Assembly: GCA_948144175.1 (NCBI GenBank)
Contig: CANXME010002654.1
Span: forward strand, 186,001-250,000
Source: Closterium sp. NIES-65
Lineage: Eukaryota; Streptophyta; Zygnematophyceae; Desmidiales; Closteriaceae
Direction of reading: 5' to 3'
Length of the DNA: 64,000 nt
Shown here: positions 10,396-22,694 of the stretch, piece by piece
Layout: every line of letters starts with the position of its first letter
Numbering within the stretch: the stretch's first letter is position 1
Translations under genes and position numbers: made by a program
Notes under the pieces: model-generated
The model's input: only the letters and a program-made list of their open reading frames with translations
Database searches by the model: none
Told to the model about the DNA's origin: nothing

Positions 10396-10521
10396 TGTCA
10401 AACATATACTCTATAGTTTGTTTAGGCTGTACTGGGGTAGTTACTATGGGGTACATTCATTTTAGGGTTTCCTACTTGTACCACCACTTGCCTAGTGCAC
10501 ACACACTTGTTCATTCTGGCA
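10396..10521 (+). repeat. 3' LTR of copia G (alpha family)
   Basis: Starts TGTCAAACAT after the polypurine tract; contains the TAGGCTGTACTGGGGTAGTT-type core; ends near TCATTCTGGCA. About 126 bp. There is no 5' partner because the left part of G was lost at the junction with gypsy P (about 1797). Gypsy P sequence resumes right after it. Confidence 0.75.
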
Positions 10522-11073
10522 TGGTCCGCATCGCCCTTGTTGTTCTCCATCGGGTCGGCAGTCGTGGGTGGTGCCAATTGCTCCATGCCACTATTTGTCT
10601 GGTTGCGTCGTGTTCCGTAGTAGCTACTGTACAACGCGTCGAACTGTTGGATCAATGCTGCACAAACTGCACCCATGTCCCTTTCCCTTGGACAATTTTG
10701 TTGTTGATTCAATCTAGAGATGGGCCTCGTAACAGTGTTGCCGCGAGCTGTATGCGCATCGCGTCTTGGGTGGGGGTCGTGCATCCAACGGCTTCGTGCA
10801 TTCAGCTACGAATCGACGAACGTCGCTCCCTTTCAGTATATGATCAAACGACTCTGGTTGCCTCGGCTTCGTTGCTTCGAGGTTACCTGTACAATTGTCG
10901 GTGTCATCGCCATCGTTGCTGCTGCTGCGGCTACCGATTGGTTTGCAAGGATTGTTTTGAGTCGTAGTAGTGTCGCACGTGTCTACTCCTACTCGGCGGG
11001 TAACTTCGCGATTTCTTGTACGAAATCATCACAATTTTCCTCCATTTGGTAATTATCAAATATCATTTGGAAG
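10522..11073 (-). pseudogene. Degenerate Ty3/gypsy gag of element P
   Basis: Minus-strand reading with frame changes recovers a Retrotrans_gag-type pattern: MEENCDDFVQEIAKLPAE at the probable start, then SFDHILKGSDVRRFVAECTK, then the diagnostic TQDAMRIQLAATLLRGPSLD, then GAVCAALIQQFDALYSSYY. In the family this segment is the capsid (..LLRGPAxDWxx..WxxFxxxLxxxF). Stops and at least two frameshifts show it is dead. It is followed toward higher coordinates by its leader, PBS and probable LTR (12421-13040), and its far 3' end is at 1121-1796. Confidence 0.55.
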
Positions 11074-11216
11074 TGTCAGAATGTTGTATTTGTCTAGCCT
11101 GCAGTGGGGTACTTTATAGCGAGTACAGCCCAATCTAGGGTTTCCTATATGTACTCAACTGCTTGCTAGTGCAACCCCTCATTCTTGTTCTAAACATTTT
11201 CCTCGTACCTTTAACA
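11074..11216 (+). repeat. 5' LTR of element E
   Basis: 143 bp, TG...CA, followed by a PBS-like TGCTATCAGAGC. Confidence 0.9.
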
Positions 11217-12277
11217 TGCTATCAGAGCGTGTCCTTCCTAGGCCTGTGGGCCCACCAACCTGCTTCCGCTGCTACTTTATCTGTCGCACGCCCCGTGGGA
11301 TGCGACGTATTTTTTCATCCCGCCGCGCGCCTGGCGTGCACCCCGGGGCGCGCGGCCCCTTTCCTTCCTGGCGCGCCGCCCCCGCTGTTCCGTCACGGCG
11401 CCCTAGGGAGCCGCGCGCGCCCACCACCCATCCGTTGCGACGCCCAAGGGTGTCGCGCGCGGCCCCTGACGTCCTGTCGCGGCGCCCGGGCAAGGCGCGC
11501 GCGGCCCCTGTCGTCGCGTCGCAGCGCCCTGGTGTCGCGCGCGGCCCCTGCTGTCCTGTCGCGGCGCCCTAGGAGCCGCGTGCGACCCCCCGCTACCTCG
11601 TCGCGGTGCTCTGGGGAGCCGCGCGCGGCCCCTCGCTGCCCCGTGGTGGCGCCCTGGGGGCCGCGCGCCGTCCCCCTCGCCGTCCCCCGCACTCCTACCC
11701 CGCGCCACCCGTTTTAGGGTTTAGGGGTGGGGAGTATGGGGGTGGCGGTTGTGGGGGTGCCGGTTGTGTGCGCCGTCCCCTACTCCTCCTCCTCCTCCAT
11801 CTCCCGCTGCTGCAGCTGCCGCTCAGGGGGGTGGGTATGTGGGAGCCGAAGGAGTGGTGCTAGGGGGGTGTCGTGGGAGTGGAGCTAGGGGTGCAGCAGG
11901 GGGTGTGTGATAGGGGCGTGGGGCAGCTGGGGGGGGGTTGAGTGGAGGCAACCATCGTGTCGTCAGCAGTGCCAGTAGTCCGGAGGCTACAATCTCCGAT
12001 AGTCGCCAGTCGCCTATGGGTCAGTTGCTCTAGTCACGAGGCTACAATCTCCACGGAGCCAGTTACTCTTGTAGTCCGGGCCTTTGCTTCGGTAGCCACT
12101 GAGCCAGTAGCTTCTGTGTGTCTGCAGCTTCAGCAATCGCCTTCCATCTTCTCGCCCCCACAGTCTCTCCTCCTCCTCATTTGCCCTTTGTGATAGCCTC
12201 TAGCTTTGCTTGCAATTGTGAACCTGCTTTATGACTGCGTGCTCTGCTTATTACACCCCACTTTGGCTATGGGGGTG

Positions 12278-12420
12278 TGTCAGAATGTTGTATTTGTCTA
12301 GCCTGCAGTGGGGTACTCTATAGCAAGTACAGCCCAATCTAGGGTTTCCTATATGTACTCAACTGCTTGCTAGTGCAACCCCTCTTTCTTGTTCTAAACT
12401 TTTTCCTCGTACCTTTAACA
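12278..12420 (+). repeat. 3' LTR of element E
   Basis: 143 bp, about four substitutions from the 5' LTR, followed by TSD GGAAG. Confidence 0.9.
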
Positions 12421-13040
12421 GGAAGATGTGCGACGGAATTCTTTCGATTCTGTGCGCTGGTCGACTTACTGCGAAGCGAATCAAATTAAAATCGTTGAGC
12501 AAAGATTCTGTATGTCGCGCAATTCTCCCTGGGTCAAATTCGGGTCCGATCTCGGCCGTTGAGAAAAACGTCGATCCAACACTCCCAATTCCAACTTTAT
12601 TGGGCGAAGTTCTCAGGGCCGTTGAGATTGCAATCGATCCGACGGTCGAAATTCCAACCTTTTCGCCAATAAATCCGGAGCGGTGTTCGAAAACCGGATT
12701 GAGGAGGACTTCGAAAATTTGCGCGGAACTGGTTTACATATCCCAATGGGCACTTTCTTTGTCGCCCCCATGGTTTTCTAAAGGCCGGTTTTTAGCGGTT
12801 TATGACGTCGTGTGTAGACGAGCTCTGGTTACCAAGTGTGAGGATCGAAGGAATTGGTTCAAAAAATATATTATGATCAACTGGGTACATACGAGGCTAT
12901 ATAGGCTCAGCACAAAGGCAGTAACCCAGGTGTTACTAGAAGTTTCAGCGGATCGCGAAGCATCCCGAACTGGTCCTTCTCGAATTCGGTAGAAGGCAAT
13001 TTTGCGGCAACCAAAAGGCCTAGAATCTGGTGCACGCAAC
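12421..13040 (-). other. Gypsy P leader, primer binding site and probable 5' LTR piece
   Basis: On the minus strand, CACTTGGTAACCAGAGCTC (about 12820-12838) resembles the PBS context of gypsy L (CACTTGGTATTCAGAGCC at 60887), so the DNA above about 12837 would be LTR of P and 12426-12820 its leader before gag. The segment is less GC-rich than its surroundings, has a TATATA word near 12899 and two similar phrases (GGCCGTTGAGA... at 12557 and 12618). A 188-codon open frame on the plus strand here has no recognisable domain and is probably chance. The right edge against copia D is approximate. Confidence 0.4.
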
Positions 13041-13299
13041 CTAGAGCGATGCTATAATAAAATATAACAAGCAACGTTTGTAAGGAAAACGAGCAAATGC
13101 ATGCATAAGAAAATGAAGCCAAGCAATGTAAAGCATAATAAGGTATAGCTAGCAGTCGTACTCTTACACAAAGCTCAGGGTGGATCACAAAGTCTCCACA
13201 CAGCCCGATTACAAGCAAGCAGCCACAAGATTAGTTCACATGCAGAGTTATAAAAACACATACAGTACAATAATCATAACCTAGCACTGAGAGGAGTAC
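13041..13299 (-). other. 3' untranslated region of copia D
   Basis: Contains the alpha family 3' block on the minus strand (about 13166-13205: GTGGAGACTTTGTGATCCAC). No polypurine tract or LTR follows, so D's 3' end is lost or replaced by P sequence near 13040. A/T-rich tail around 13060-13150. Confidence 0.5.
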
Positions 13300-15546
13300 T
13301 GACCCGTGATTGCCTCCGTGTAAGAGCGCGGGGTCAGGATGTCTAGTGCATCTGGTTCTTCCTCATGGGCAAGCAGCATGGCAGCGAGATGAGGTACAGC
13401 AGATGCGATGGAGTCGAGCTAAAACTGCTTGTCTTCTAGGACGTCACTGCCAAGGGCAAGCTCACCCCCGACGGACGGAGGACAGTCAGACTCAAAAATA
13501 ATACCCGCGACGTAGTCAAGATGAGAGGCAGCAGCAAAGTCAACAAATTGAGTCACCAAGGTAGATGCAGCAGTGGGCTCACAGGTAGGGTCAGTGACAA
13601 GTGTGGCCAGAACACGCGTGAGAGTAGGACTAGCAGCACAAGAAAGGTCAGACGCAGGGTCAAGAAGAGAGGATGTTGGAGGAGACGGCAGGAGCGGACG
13701 ATGTGCAACAAAGGAAGGACGAGGTGTCATGGTGTGCGTGCCGGGGACAGGTGGATGAAAAACACCGGGAGCACGACGAGTACAAACAGGTGTGGCAGGA
13801 CGGGACGCAGGCTCTTGACGCTCAGTCTGGGAGTCTGTTGACTCGGTGCCAGGTGAAGGAGCATGTAGTGGGGAGTCAGGCTGTAACTGTGTTTAGTACG
13901 GGTGGGTTGGTAGAGACAGTCAAAGAGACGAAACACCAGTGGAAGACGGAACACTGAGAACCTGACGAAGTGTCAAGCCAGGTGGTGACAATTGCAACTG
14001 GTTTAAGAAAAATGGTCGCCGCTGCACAGCACCCCCAGCTCCCGTACCTCCAACTCCAATACCTCCAGCACCGCTAGCTCTAGCACCTCGAGCTCTAGCA
14101 CCTCGAGCTCCAGCACCTCCAGCACCAAAACCTCCAACACCTCTAGCGGCAGTACCTACATCTGTAGAACCTCCCGCACCGCCAGCTCCACCTCCAGCTC
14201 CAGTACCTCCAGCACCTTTGGTGGCAGTGCCTCAAATACCAAAACCTCTAGCACCACTAGCTCCAGTACCTTCAGCGCCAGCAACTCCAACTCAAGTACC
14301 TCCACCTCCATAACCTCCAAGGCCTCCAGCTCCACCTTCAACACCCCCGGTCTTAGCACCTCCAGTGTCAGCACCCCCGGGCTCAGCACCTCTAACGGCA
14401 CCACCCCCAGCACCGGAGTCTGCAGAGGCAGAAAAAGAGGCCAAGATGGGAAACCAGGAGGATTCTCCAAGCGTGGGGAACGGCGAGAGACCATCGTGTC
14501 GTCAGTAACTGGGTCACCCTAATCAGCCGGACCAGAGGGGCTCAAAGAGACCTCCAAAGGCTCAATCAAGGGGGGTTGTGCTATTAGGGACACACCAGAG
14601 GGAGAAGGACACGAAGGGGGGGAAGGGTCTACTGGAGGGTAACTTGGAACCAGGGAGAGAAGCGGCGGGGGGGGGGGGGGGGGGGGAAAGGGGGGGGAGG
14701 GGGGGGGACACTGGGAAACTGCGGTGGGGGAAGAGTCGGCAGAAGCAGAGAGACTCGTCAAAAATGACGTCGCGAGAGTACAGAACGCGGCGCGTGGCCG
14801 GGTAGTAAAATTGCCAAGGCAGGGTGCCGGTGGGAAAGCCAAGAAAGACGCTGCGAAGAGTGCAAGAAGAGAGCTTGCCCACGGGAGGACCGCGGACAAG
14901 GGCAAGAGAATCTCATACCCGAAACGCCGACGCGTTACCAACCTCCCCTTTTCAGAGTAGGGTAGGCGAGGTCTCCGGCTGGGAGACACGGGGCTAGAGG
15001 TTACGGCAATGTGCGGCGTATCAAACCGCAAACCGCCACAGAAAATGGGGAGCAGCCGCATGGATCATGGAGGTGCAAGCAACCTCCATCATCAAGCCAA
15101 TGTGGTGCTCAGCAATCCCATTCTGTTGTGGAGAGGCAAGAAGCGTGAAAGACTGGGCGATGCCCCCCTCATGACAAAAGTCCTCAACAAGACGGGAGGA
15201 AAATCACCGCCATAGTCAGAGTGCAGACGGAGCACGTCAACGTCCTGTAGGAACCGTACGCGCAGCTGGCAATGAAAAGCGCGGATCCAAGGGATCATAA
15301 CAGTACGCGCATCGCCCTTACGCTGTAAGGGAAACACCGCTGTGTAGCACGAGAAGTTGTCAACGGCCAGCATGAAGTAGCGCTCTCGGCCCGGCCCAGG
15401 GACAAGGGCAGGGCCCCACACATCCATGTGCAGCATCTACAGAGGAGAGCAAAGGTCAGAAGGAAACGAGGAGGAGTGAGTAGCAGCGCGCTGCCGCCCA
15501 TCAACGCAAGGCAAGCACGGCGGTGCAAGCGACCAGGGGAGCAAGG
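13300..15546 (-). pseudogene. Copia D pol, 3' half: integrase and linker, RT and RNase H deleted
   Basis: From high to low coordinate the minus strand gives the GAG-pre-integrase end, then the integrase core (MLHMDVWGPALVPGPGRERY, HSDYGGDF, IHAAAPHFLW), then the Pro/Ser-rich linker, then the segment preceding RT (ending near LDIP). Compared with B (19320-21560) it has several frameshifts and stops, and it stops short where RT should start, passing straight into the 3' untranslated region. Its 5' half is at 27930-28376, separated by insertion of element A. Confidence 0.75.
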
Positions 15547-15798
15547 TGTTAGAGACTAAGGACGGAGTCTAGGAAGCTTAGAGGCCTAAATATCTCAAAA
15601 TCGTTGGGCCTAGTTTCTAGAGAGAAAATTCGAGTTCACAAGAAACGCCGTCGACAAAACTTTCACTGTCCAAACTTCACCAAACTCAGCTCTGTTGTAG
15701 CCCTAATCCGTGGCTACAATTCCCAATTTGAATCGTACAAAAAGGTGAAGTATTTCTTGAGTTATGAATTTCGGCGCACTAGGGGGTATGCTGCCACA
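15547..15798 (-). repeat. Truncated 3' LTR of copia A
   Basis: Matches the terminal 250 bp or so of the gamma LTR (minus strand ends ..GTCTCTAACA, as in C). It breaks off at the 'CCCCCTAGTGCGCCG' part and is fused to RT coding sequence. Confidence 0.85.
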
Positions 15799-17452
15799 GG
15801 CCTTGACTTGTAGCGGGTCAGCGCCCCATCAGGTCCGTACTTATGCCTGAAGATCAACTTGGAAGAAATGGTCTTATTCCGAGGAGGCGGCTCACACAGC
15901 TCCCACATCTCATTTTCCAGCAGAGAGTCATACTCCTCTTTTCACACTCTGCTTCCACTTTTCGGCATCGGGCCCACTCAACGCCTCGGCTAGCGTCTTG
16001 GGCTCAGGGATGGCTGCCCAGTAGCAGTGTGCTATCTCATCCTCATCACACTGCTCAGCCACACTCCCAGCCCTTACCATCTTTGGCTTGCCAAAGCTCG
16101 GATAGGTCAGCTGGTTAGGAGGGCGCACATCACTTCTAGGACGACCAGCCAGACGGCCTTCTTCAGCCTGCACACCCTGCCGCTCCCATCATCCAATCCC
16201 TCAGGCTGTAGCATGTACAACTCCTCCAGAATTATCCCATTGAGGAAGGCAGTGGTAATGTCTATCTGCTTCACCCGCCATCCACGGTTTGCTGCCATTG
16301 CCAATGATACCCGCAATGTTGTGCCTTTCCCCACAGGAACAAAGATCTCGTCAAAGTCCTTCCCCTTTGTCTGCTGAAACCCCTTAGCCACAAGCCTTGA
16401 CTTGTAGCGGGTCAGCGCCCCATCAGATCCGTACTTATGCCTGAAGATCAACTTGGAAGAAATGGCCTTCTTCCCAGGAGGCGGCTCACACAGCTCCCAC
16501 GTCTCATTCTCCAGCAGAGAGTCATACTCCTCCTTCACACTCTGCTTCCACTTTTCAGCATCGGGCCCGCTCATGCCTCAGCTAGCGTCTTGGGCTCAGG
16601 GACGGCTGCCCAGTAGCAGTGTGCTATCTCTTCCTCATCACACTGCTCAGCCACACTCCCAGCCCTTACCACCTTTGGCTTGCCAAAGCTCGGATAGGTC
16701 AGCCGGTTAGGAGGGCGCACATCACTTCTAGGATGATCAACCGGTCAGCACCTTTCTGCTGCTGCTCCTCCACCTCAGGTTCTCCCCCATCCTCAGTCAC
16801 CCCAGAAATCTCCTCCTCTCAGACTGTGACCTGCACTTGCCTCGAAGGCCGCTGCACCTCATCAGCCTCAATGATCAGCGGTGTAGTAGGAAGCTTCTGC
16901 TGCTGCTGCTTCCACTTCTTGTAGTACAAGGACTCGAGGAACTTCACATCCCTCGACACAGTCAGCTGCTGGCTGGTCAAGTCCCATATCAACCAGCCCT
17001 TGTGATCCTTAGCAAGCCCCAAGTGCACACCCCATCTCCCAGAAGCCTCCAGTTTTCCCCTCTTCTCTTTCGGCACATGAAACACCATCATGCAGCCGTA
17101 GGCTCTCAACATGTTGACTGCTAGCGCACTCCCATACCACTTGGTGTAGGGGACCCACTGCTTGTCCCCCACAGTCGCCAACACCCACTTCTTCACAAGA
17201 GCGACCTGCCGCAGTGCAGTCACCCAAAACGGATCCGGCATCCCTGCACGCCCAAGAAGAGTCCGAGCACCTTCCTGCAGGGTCTGGTTGAACCGCTCAG
17301 CCACGCCGTTTTGCTGAGGGTTGTAGGGCACCATGAGCTGATGCTGGATCCCCTTCTTCTTCAGCACCGCCTCAAAATCAGCGCCAATGAGTTCTCCCCC
17401 GTTGTTAGTGCGGATCACCTTCACTTTGTGTCCGCTCTCCCTTTGAGCTCTC
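15799..17452 (-). pseudogene. Copia A pol: integrase 3' half and partial RT with internal duplication
   Basis: Minus strand: integrase from HKVKVIRTNNGGELIGADFE and NPQQNGVAERFNQTL, through GCMMVFHVPKEKRGKLEA, to QVQVTV followed by TGA (16819-16821). That TGA also occurs at the same site in C. RT then runs from PDAEKWKQSVKEEYDSLLEN to ITTAFLNGIILEELYML..RLKKA, where it jumps back into the linker and repeats: 15802-16141 and 16393-16735 are two imperfect copies about 592 bp apart. The YVDD region and RNase H are absent. Clearly dead. Confidence 0.85.
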
Positions 17453-17583
17453 TGTGAAGAATAGAACAAGAATGAATGAACTATGAGTGAAGTGGGTACA
17501 AGTACTAACCCTAATTGGGTTGTACCCCCTATGGGATACCCCACTACAGCCTACACAAAAGCATAAGCTATAATATTCTGACA
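17453..17583 (-). repeat. 3' LTR of copia B
   Basis: 131 bp; one difference from the 5' LTR (A versus G near its element-3' end). The adjoining polypurine tract lies just outside at 17584 onward. Confidence 0.93.
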
Positions 17584-17797
17584 CACCCCCATAGGCAAAG
17601 TGGGGGAGAACAAGGGGTCACAAGACCTGTCAAGCAAAGCAAAGCAAAGAAAGCTCAGGGTGGATCATAATGTCACCACACAGTCTGAGCACAAGATCAA
17701 GGCCACAAGGCCAGTTCACATGCAGGAGGAGACACATATATATAAGTCTAAACAAGCAAGAGCAGGTATATATATATATGCAAGAGTACAAGTAAGG
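17584..17797 (-). other. 3' untranslated region and polypurine tract of copia B
   Basis: Holds the polypurine tract next to the LTR and the conserved alpha block (about 17650-17695), plus a short TATATA run near 17765-17780. Confidence 0.8.
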
Positions 17798-20454
17798 TCA
17801 AGAGGTAAGCAAGTGAGGCAAGACTGGGACAAGTCCCAGCTGAGTACAGAAACGCTGATGATCACAAGGCGGAAGTGCCTTGGTGAAAACATCAGCAGTG
17901 TTGGCCTCAGAGGCCACGTACGCAAGTCGCAACTGACCACGCTGCTGCAGCTCACGAGCAAGAAAGTAGCGGAGAGCAATGTGCTTCGTTCTGTGCTCCA
18001 GGCGCTGCTCTCGACACAAGGCCAGCATGGCCTTGTTGTCTACGTACAGCACTGGAGGAGAACGAGGCGGCTCTCTAAGGTCAGTCAGCAGGTAGGTGAG
18101 CCAGCAAAGCTCCTGAGCAGCCATGGCCCCGGCGTAGATCTCAGCCTCACAACTGGAGCCGAGAACAGAAGACGAGCGAGTAGCCCGCCACGAAACAGAG
18201 CCGGAACCAAGACTGAAGGTGTAACCCTGCGACGACCGCTGCGTAGCCTGGTCGTCAGCCCAAGAAGCGTCCGCGTGCCCAGTGAGGACCACTGGACTCC
18301 GCCCTCCAAGCACTAGCCCCATGCCCGACGTACTGCACAAGTAGCGCAACACCCTCTTCGCTGCAGCCATGTGCTCTGGTCGGTGTCTCCCAGGAGCAAC
18401 ATAGCGTGCCAAGATGCTAAGAGGGTATGCAAGGTCAGGTCGTGTGCAGGTCATCAGGTACATGAGGCAGCCAACAAGCTCTGGGTACGGGCCACTCGAC
18501 TCTACAGACTCATCCGAAGGCAGAGCTGAGAGCGAGTGGCGAGTAGACAGAGGAGTGGCCTGAGGCGAGGAGTACGTGAAGCCGAAGCGCTGAAGGACCT
18601 GCTGCACCATGTGTGACTGAGTCAAGGTAATGGTGCGGCGTGCTCTGTCCCGAGTGATCTGCAAGCCAAGGTAGCTGCGCAGTTCACCCAGGTCTGTGCA
18701 CGTGTGTCTCTTCTGCAGCTCGGACTTCACGTAGGCGAGTCTAGCAGTGTCCGCTGTGGCAAAGACCAAGTCGTCGACGTACACGAGGATGTAGAACGGC
18801 GGCAGAGAAGTGTCGGTGCGCAGAAACAACTACGGGTCAGCAGTAGAGGGAGCAAACCCAAGAGCCGCAAGCGTAGTCCTCAGTGTGTCGTGCCACTCAC
18901 GCGGTGCCTGGCAGAGACCGTAGACTGGCCATCGGAGGCTCCACTGGGTGCCAGGAGGGAAAGTCCCAGTGAAGCCAGGTGGACGGCGCAGCCAGATCTA
19001 CTCGTGCAGGCTACCCTGCAAGAAAGCCGTGCTGAAGTCCAGAGAGTGGAGCTCGTAGTCGCGCTGAGCGGCTATGTGCAGCAGCACCCGAAGAGTGGTC
19101 ATCTTTGGGGTGGGAGAGAAGGTCTGAAAGTAGTCAACTCCCTGCCGCTGACTGAAGCCACGAGCCACGTACCGCGCCTTGAAGACAGGTGGAGAGCCCG
19201 GCGGCCGCTTCACCCTGAAGATCCACATCCCACTGACGACGTTCGCCCCGGGAGGGGGGACAGCGTCAACGTAGGTGCCTGTGGACTTCCAGGAAGCCAT
19301 CTCTGCATCCATAGCTGCCTGCCACTGAGAGGAGTAGGGACCCTCTACGGCCTCCACGTAAGAGCGCGGAGTCGGGATGTCTAGTGCATCCGGGTCTCCC
19401 TCAGGGGCAAGCAGTACAGACGCGAGATGAGGTGAAGCAGCAGCCAGACACTGAAACTCCTCCTGCCTGTCCTCAAGGACGTCCGTGCCAAGAGCACACT
19501 CACCCCCGACGGACGGAGGACAGACAGACGCAGACTCAGCAACAAGACTAGCAGCGTAGTCTAGACGACAGCGAGCAGCAAAGTCGACGAGCTCGGCAAC
19601 AAGAGCAGACGCAGCAGTGGACTCAAAGGAGGGGTCAGTGACGACAGTAGCAAGGAGACGCGTGACAGTAGGACTGGCACCACGAAGAGAGTCCGACTCA
19701 GGGTTGGCAAGCGTAGGAAGAGAGGACTCCGGAGGAGAGGGCAAAGGGGCACGCAGAGGAGCAGTGGACGGACGCAGAGACATCCGGTGCGTGCCAGGAA
19801 CAGGAGGAGGACGCTGACGCGAACTGCGACCACTAGTGCGAGCAGCACGAACAGGCGACACAGGACGAGACGCAGGTTGACGACGCTCAGCAAGACCTCC
19901 AGTAGGACCAGTGTAGGGAGAGGGAGAAGGCAGTGGGGAGGCCGGCGGTAACTGTGACTGCGACTGGACAGGCGGTGGACCCTCTAAGAGAGGAGGAAGA
20001 CCAAGAACCTGCTGCAGGAGCGGAACGAAGTACGGCCGAGGCCACGCAGCGGCACCAGACACAGCAGGGACAGCACCAACACCCTCAACACCTCCGGCAG
20101 CACCAACGCCAACAGCACCTCCAGCGGCAGGACCTCCAGCAGCACCCGCAGCACGACCACCACCAGGACGGACAGGAGTAGTCTTAGAACCAACACCCGC
20201 AGCAGCTCCAGCTCTAGGCGGACCCGCAGGCCCAGCAGCTCCGGGACCGGCGGCACCAGCACCCTCAGTGGCCGAAGAAGCGCCAGCTCCAGCAGTACGC
20301 CTCCAGCGGCGAGCAAACCACTCACGCAGCTCCTGTGGAGAGAGTGGCTCCCACCGAGACGAAACACCCGGAGAACCTCCAGGCCCAGTACCGCCAGACG
20401 CCACAAGGGGAGGTCCAGTGGCCGCAGGCTCCACACCTCTAGGCTCAGCAACTC

Positions 20455-20690
20455 CAGACGCAGCACCCCCAGGCTCAGCACCCCCAGGCTCAGCACACCC
20501 AGGCTCAGCACCCCCAGGCTCAGCACCCACGCGCACAACACCTTCGGAGTCAGCACCCCCAGGCTCAGCACCCCCAGAGGCAGCACCCCCAGGCTCCGCA
20601 CCCCCAGGCTCAGCACCCCCAGACTCAGCACCCCCAGAGTCAGCACCCCCAGGCTCAGCCCCCCCAGGCGCAGCACCCCCAGCAGTACCT
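20455..20690 (-). repeat. 15-bp tandem repeat coding for (GGAEP)n in the B polyprotein linker
   Basis: Plus strand shows repeats of CTCAGCACCCCCAGG, read on the minus strand as Gly-Gly-Ala-Glu-Pro/Ser. About 15 units between integrase and RT. Element I has a shorter version (about 45655-45775), where a lost base breaks the frame. Confidence 0.85.
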
Positions 20691-22694
20691 GAGTTACCAG
20701 CAACCTTGACCGGCTCGACAGCATCGACCTAGGACACACCTGAAGGGGCAGGACCCTCAGGGGGAAGGGGGTCTACCGGGGGGGGACCTGGGACAAGGAA
20801 GTGCGGCGGCGGCGGGAGGGAAGGAGTGCGGTAGGGCAAGAGGCGGTAGAAGGGGACGGACTCGTCGAACGTGATGTCCTGGGAGGACAGAACACGGCGA
20901 GAGGTGGGGTGGTAGAACTGCCACCCAGGGGCGTCGGGGGGGAACCCCAGGAAGACGCAGGGAGCAGTGCGATGGGACAGCTTGTCCGCAGACAAGTCGC
21001 GGACAAACGCCCGAGATCCCCAGACCCGGAACGCCGACGCATCGCCAACCATCCCCGTCCACAGCAGGGCTGGGGAGGTCTCCGGCCTGGAGACCCTGGG
21101 GTGGAGGTTGATCTGATGTGCCGCGTACCTGACCGCAAACGGCCACAGAAAATGGGGGGCAGCCGCATGCATCATAGACGTACGAGCGACGTCCATGACC
21201 ATGCCAATGCGGCGCTCTGCAATCCCATTTTGCTGCGGTGAGTCCGGAAGCGTGAAGGTCTGACGGATGCCTCGCGCACGACAGTAGGCACGCAGAAGGC
21301 CAGAGGAGAACTCTCCGCCTCTGTCCGAGTGCAGACGCAACACAGGAAAGTCCGAGCCAAAGCTCTGCCTGAGCTGGAGACGAGCTGCGCGGATCCAGTC
21401 TATCAGCACCTCAGTGACATCACCCTTGCTGCGCAAGGGGAAGACTGCGGTGTAACGCGAGTAGTCGTCAACCACCAACAGGAAGTAGCGCTCGTGACCG
21501 AGTCCACGGACGCGGGCAGGGCCCCACACGTCCATGTGAAGCGTCTGCAACGGAGCCTCTGTCGGAGGAAACTGGGAGGAGTGAGGGGCAGCACGCTGGC
21601 GTCCCTCGACACAGGGGACACAGGCAGGGCCAGGGCCCTGCGGAAGGGGAGGGAGGGACCTGGGGAGACCAGAGACAAGGAGACGGGAGGCCATGCCTCT
21701 GAGCCGAAGCAGAGAGGGGTGACCAAGGCGGTGGTGCCAGAGGAGAGTCTCGTGAGACAAGCGACGACACGAACAGGGGGCAGACTCAAGACCAGACCTG
21801 GACGCTGCAGCAAACACCTGACCGGACGAAGGGACCCTACCAGACTCAGGAACTGGAGGAGGAGTTGTCAGTGTGTACAGCCTCGACCCTGGCTGACGTG
21901 TAAACGTAGCCAGGTGACGACCTGTGCTAGCCTCTGTGCAGTGCGTCACTCGCTGGCGAGCAGGGGTGAACTGGTGGACTCCCGCATCCTGTAGGTCAGC
22001 ACCACTCACCAAGTTCGTAGAGAACGAGGGGAGGTAGAGACCAGACAGGGTGCCAGAGGGAGCCGCCGGACACGGAAGGACTGTGGAGAAGCGAGACAGG
22101 ACAGGACCCCCTGAGGGGTCAGCCAGGGACACCGCAACCGGCCGACTAAGCGGCGTGAGTGTGGTGCGGTCCCGAAAGAAGGAGCAAGACGCCCCAGAGT
22201 CAAGGGTGAAGGTGTGGGAGGCAGAGGCCGACGCAGTACCTGAGAGTGCAGACTCACTAGTACCTGAGAGAGCAGCCTCACCAGTACCTGAGAGCACAGA
22301 CGCACTGGCACCTAGAGCAGCAGCCTCAATGCCCGGGTCGGGCGGGAAACATCGGTAACAGTCACCCTCATCACTAATGGTCACAGCATACATAGCAGCA
22401 AGGATAGCATCAAAGTCAAGATCAAAAATAGCTACACCAGCCCTAGACAGCTCTCCCGAGCGGGGGATCTCCGCGACTTCCGGGAACTGCTGGCGCCAAG
22501 TGTCCGTCAGGCGGCCAAAGCAGCGCTGGGCGGAGTGGGTACCCCCACACTGCTCTCCAGCGCGGTCGCCAGTGCGAAGAACGTAGGTGCAAGGACCAAA
22601 ACTCCCACCCCGCTGACGCTGCGTGTACCACTCACGGAGCTGCTAAGGGGTGGGGACGTCGCGAGAACGCTGCTGCTGCTGCTGGCGCTGACCA

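Larger units (their letters stand above)
11074..12420 (+). mobile_element. Non-autonomous LTR element E (no pol), inserted in gypsy P
   Basis: 1347 bp with 143-bp LTRs (11074-11216 and 12278-12420) starting TGTCAGAATG and ending CCTTTAACA. They differ at about four positions. A perfect 5-bp TSD GGAAG flanks it (11069-11073 and 12421-12425). A PBS-like TGCTATCAGAGC follows the left LTR, and the polypurine tract GGCTATGGGGGTG precedes the right one. The interior is a GC-rich leader (about 11330-11710), a CT-rich block and short unique DNA, with no gag, protease, integrase or RT. It must have been mobilised by proteins from an autonomous relative, probably the alpha copia family, whose LTR starts and tracts it shares. 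Confidence 0.9.

Noticed and set aside
12426..12992. A 188-codon plus-strand open frame as a host gene
   Set aside because: No recognisable domain, and the opposite strand shows a gypsy PBS followed by a leader and gag relic, which explains the segment better.
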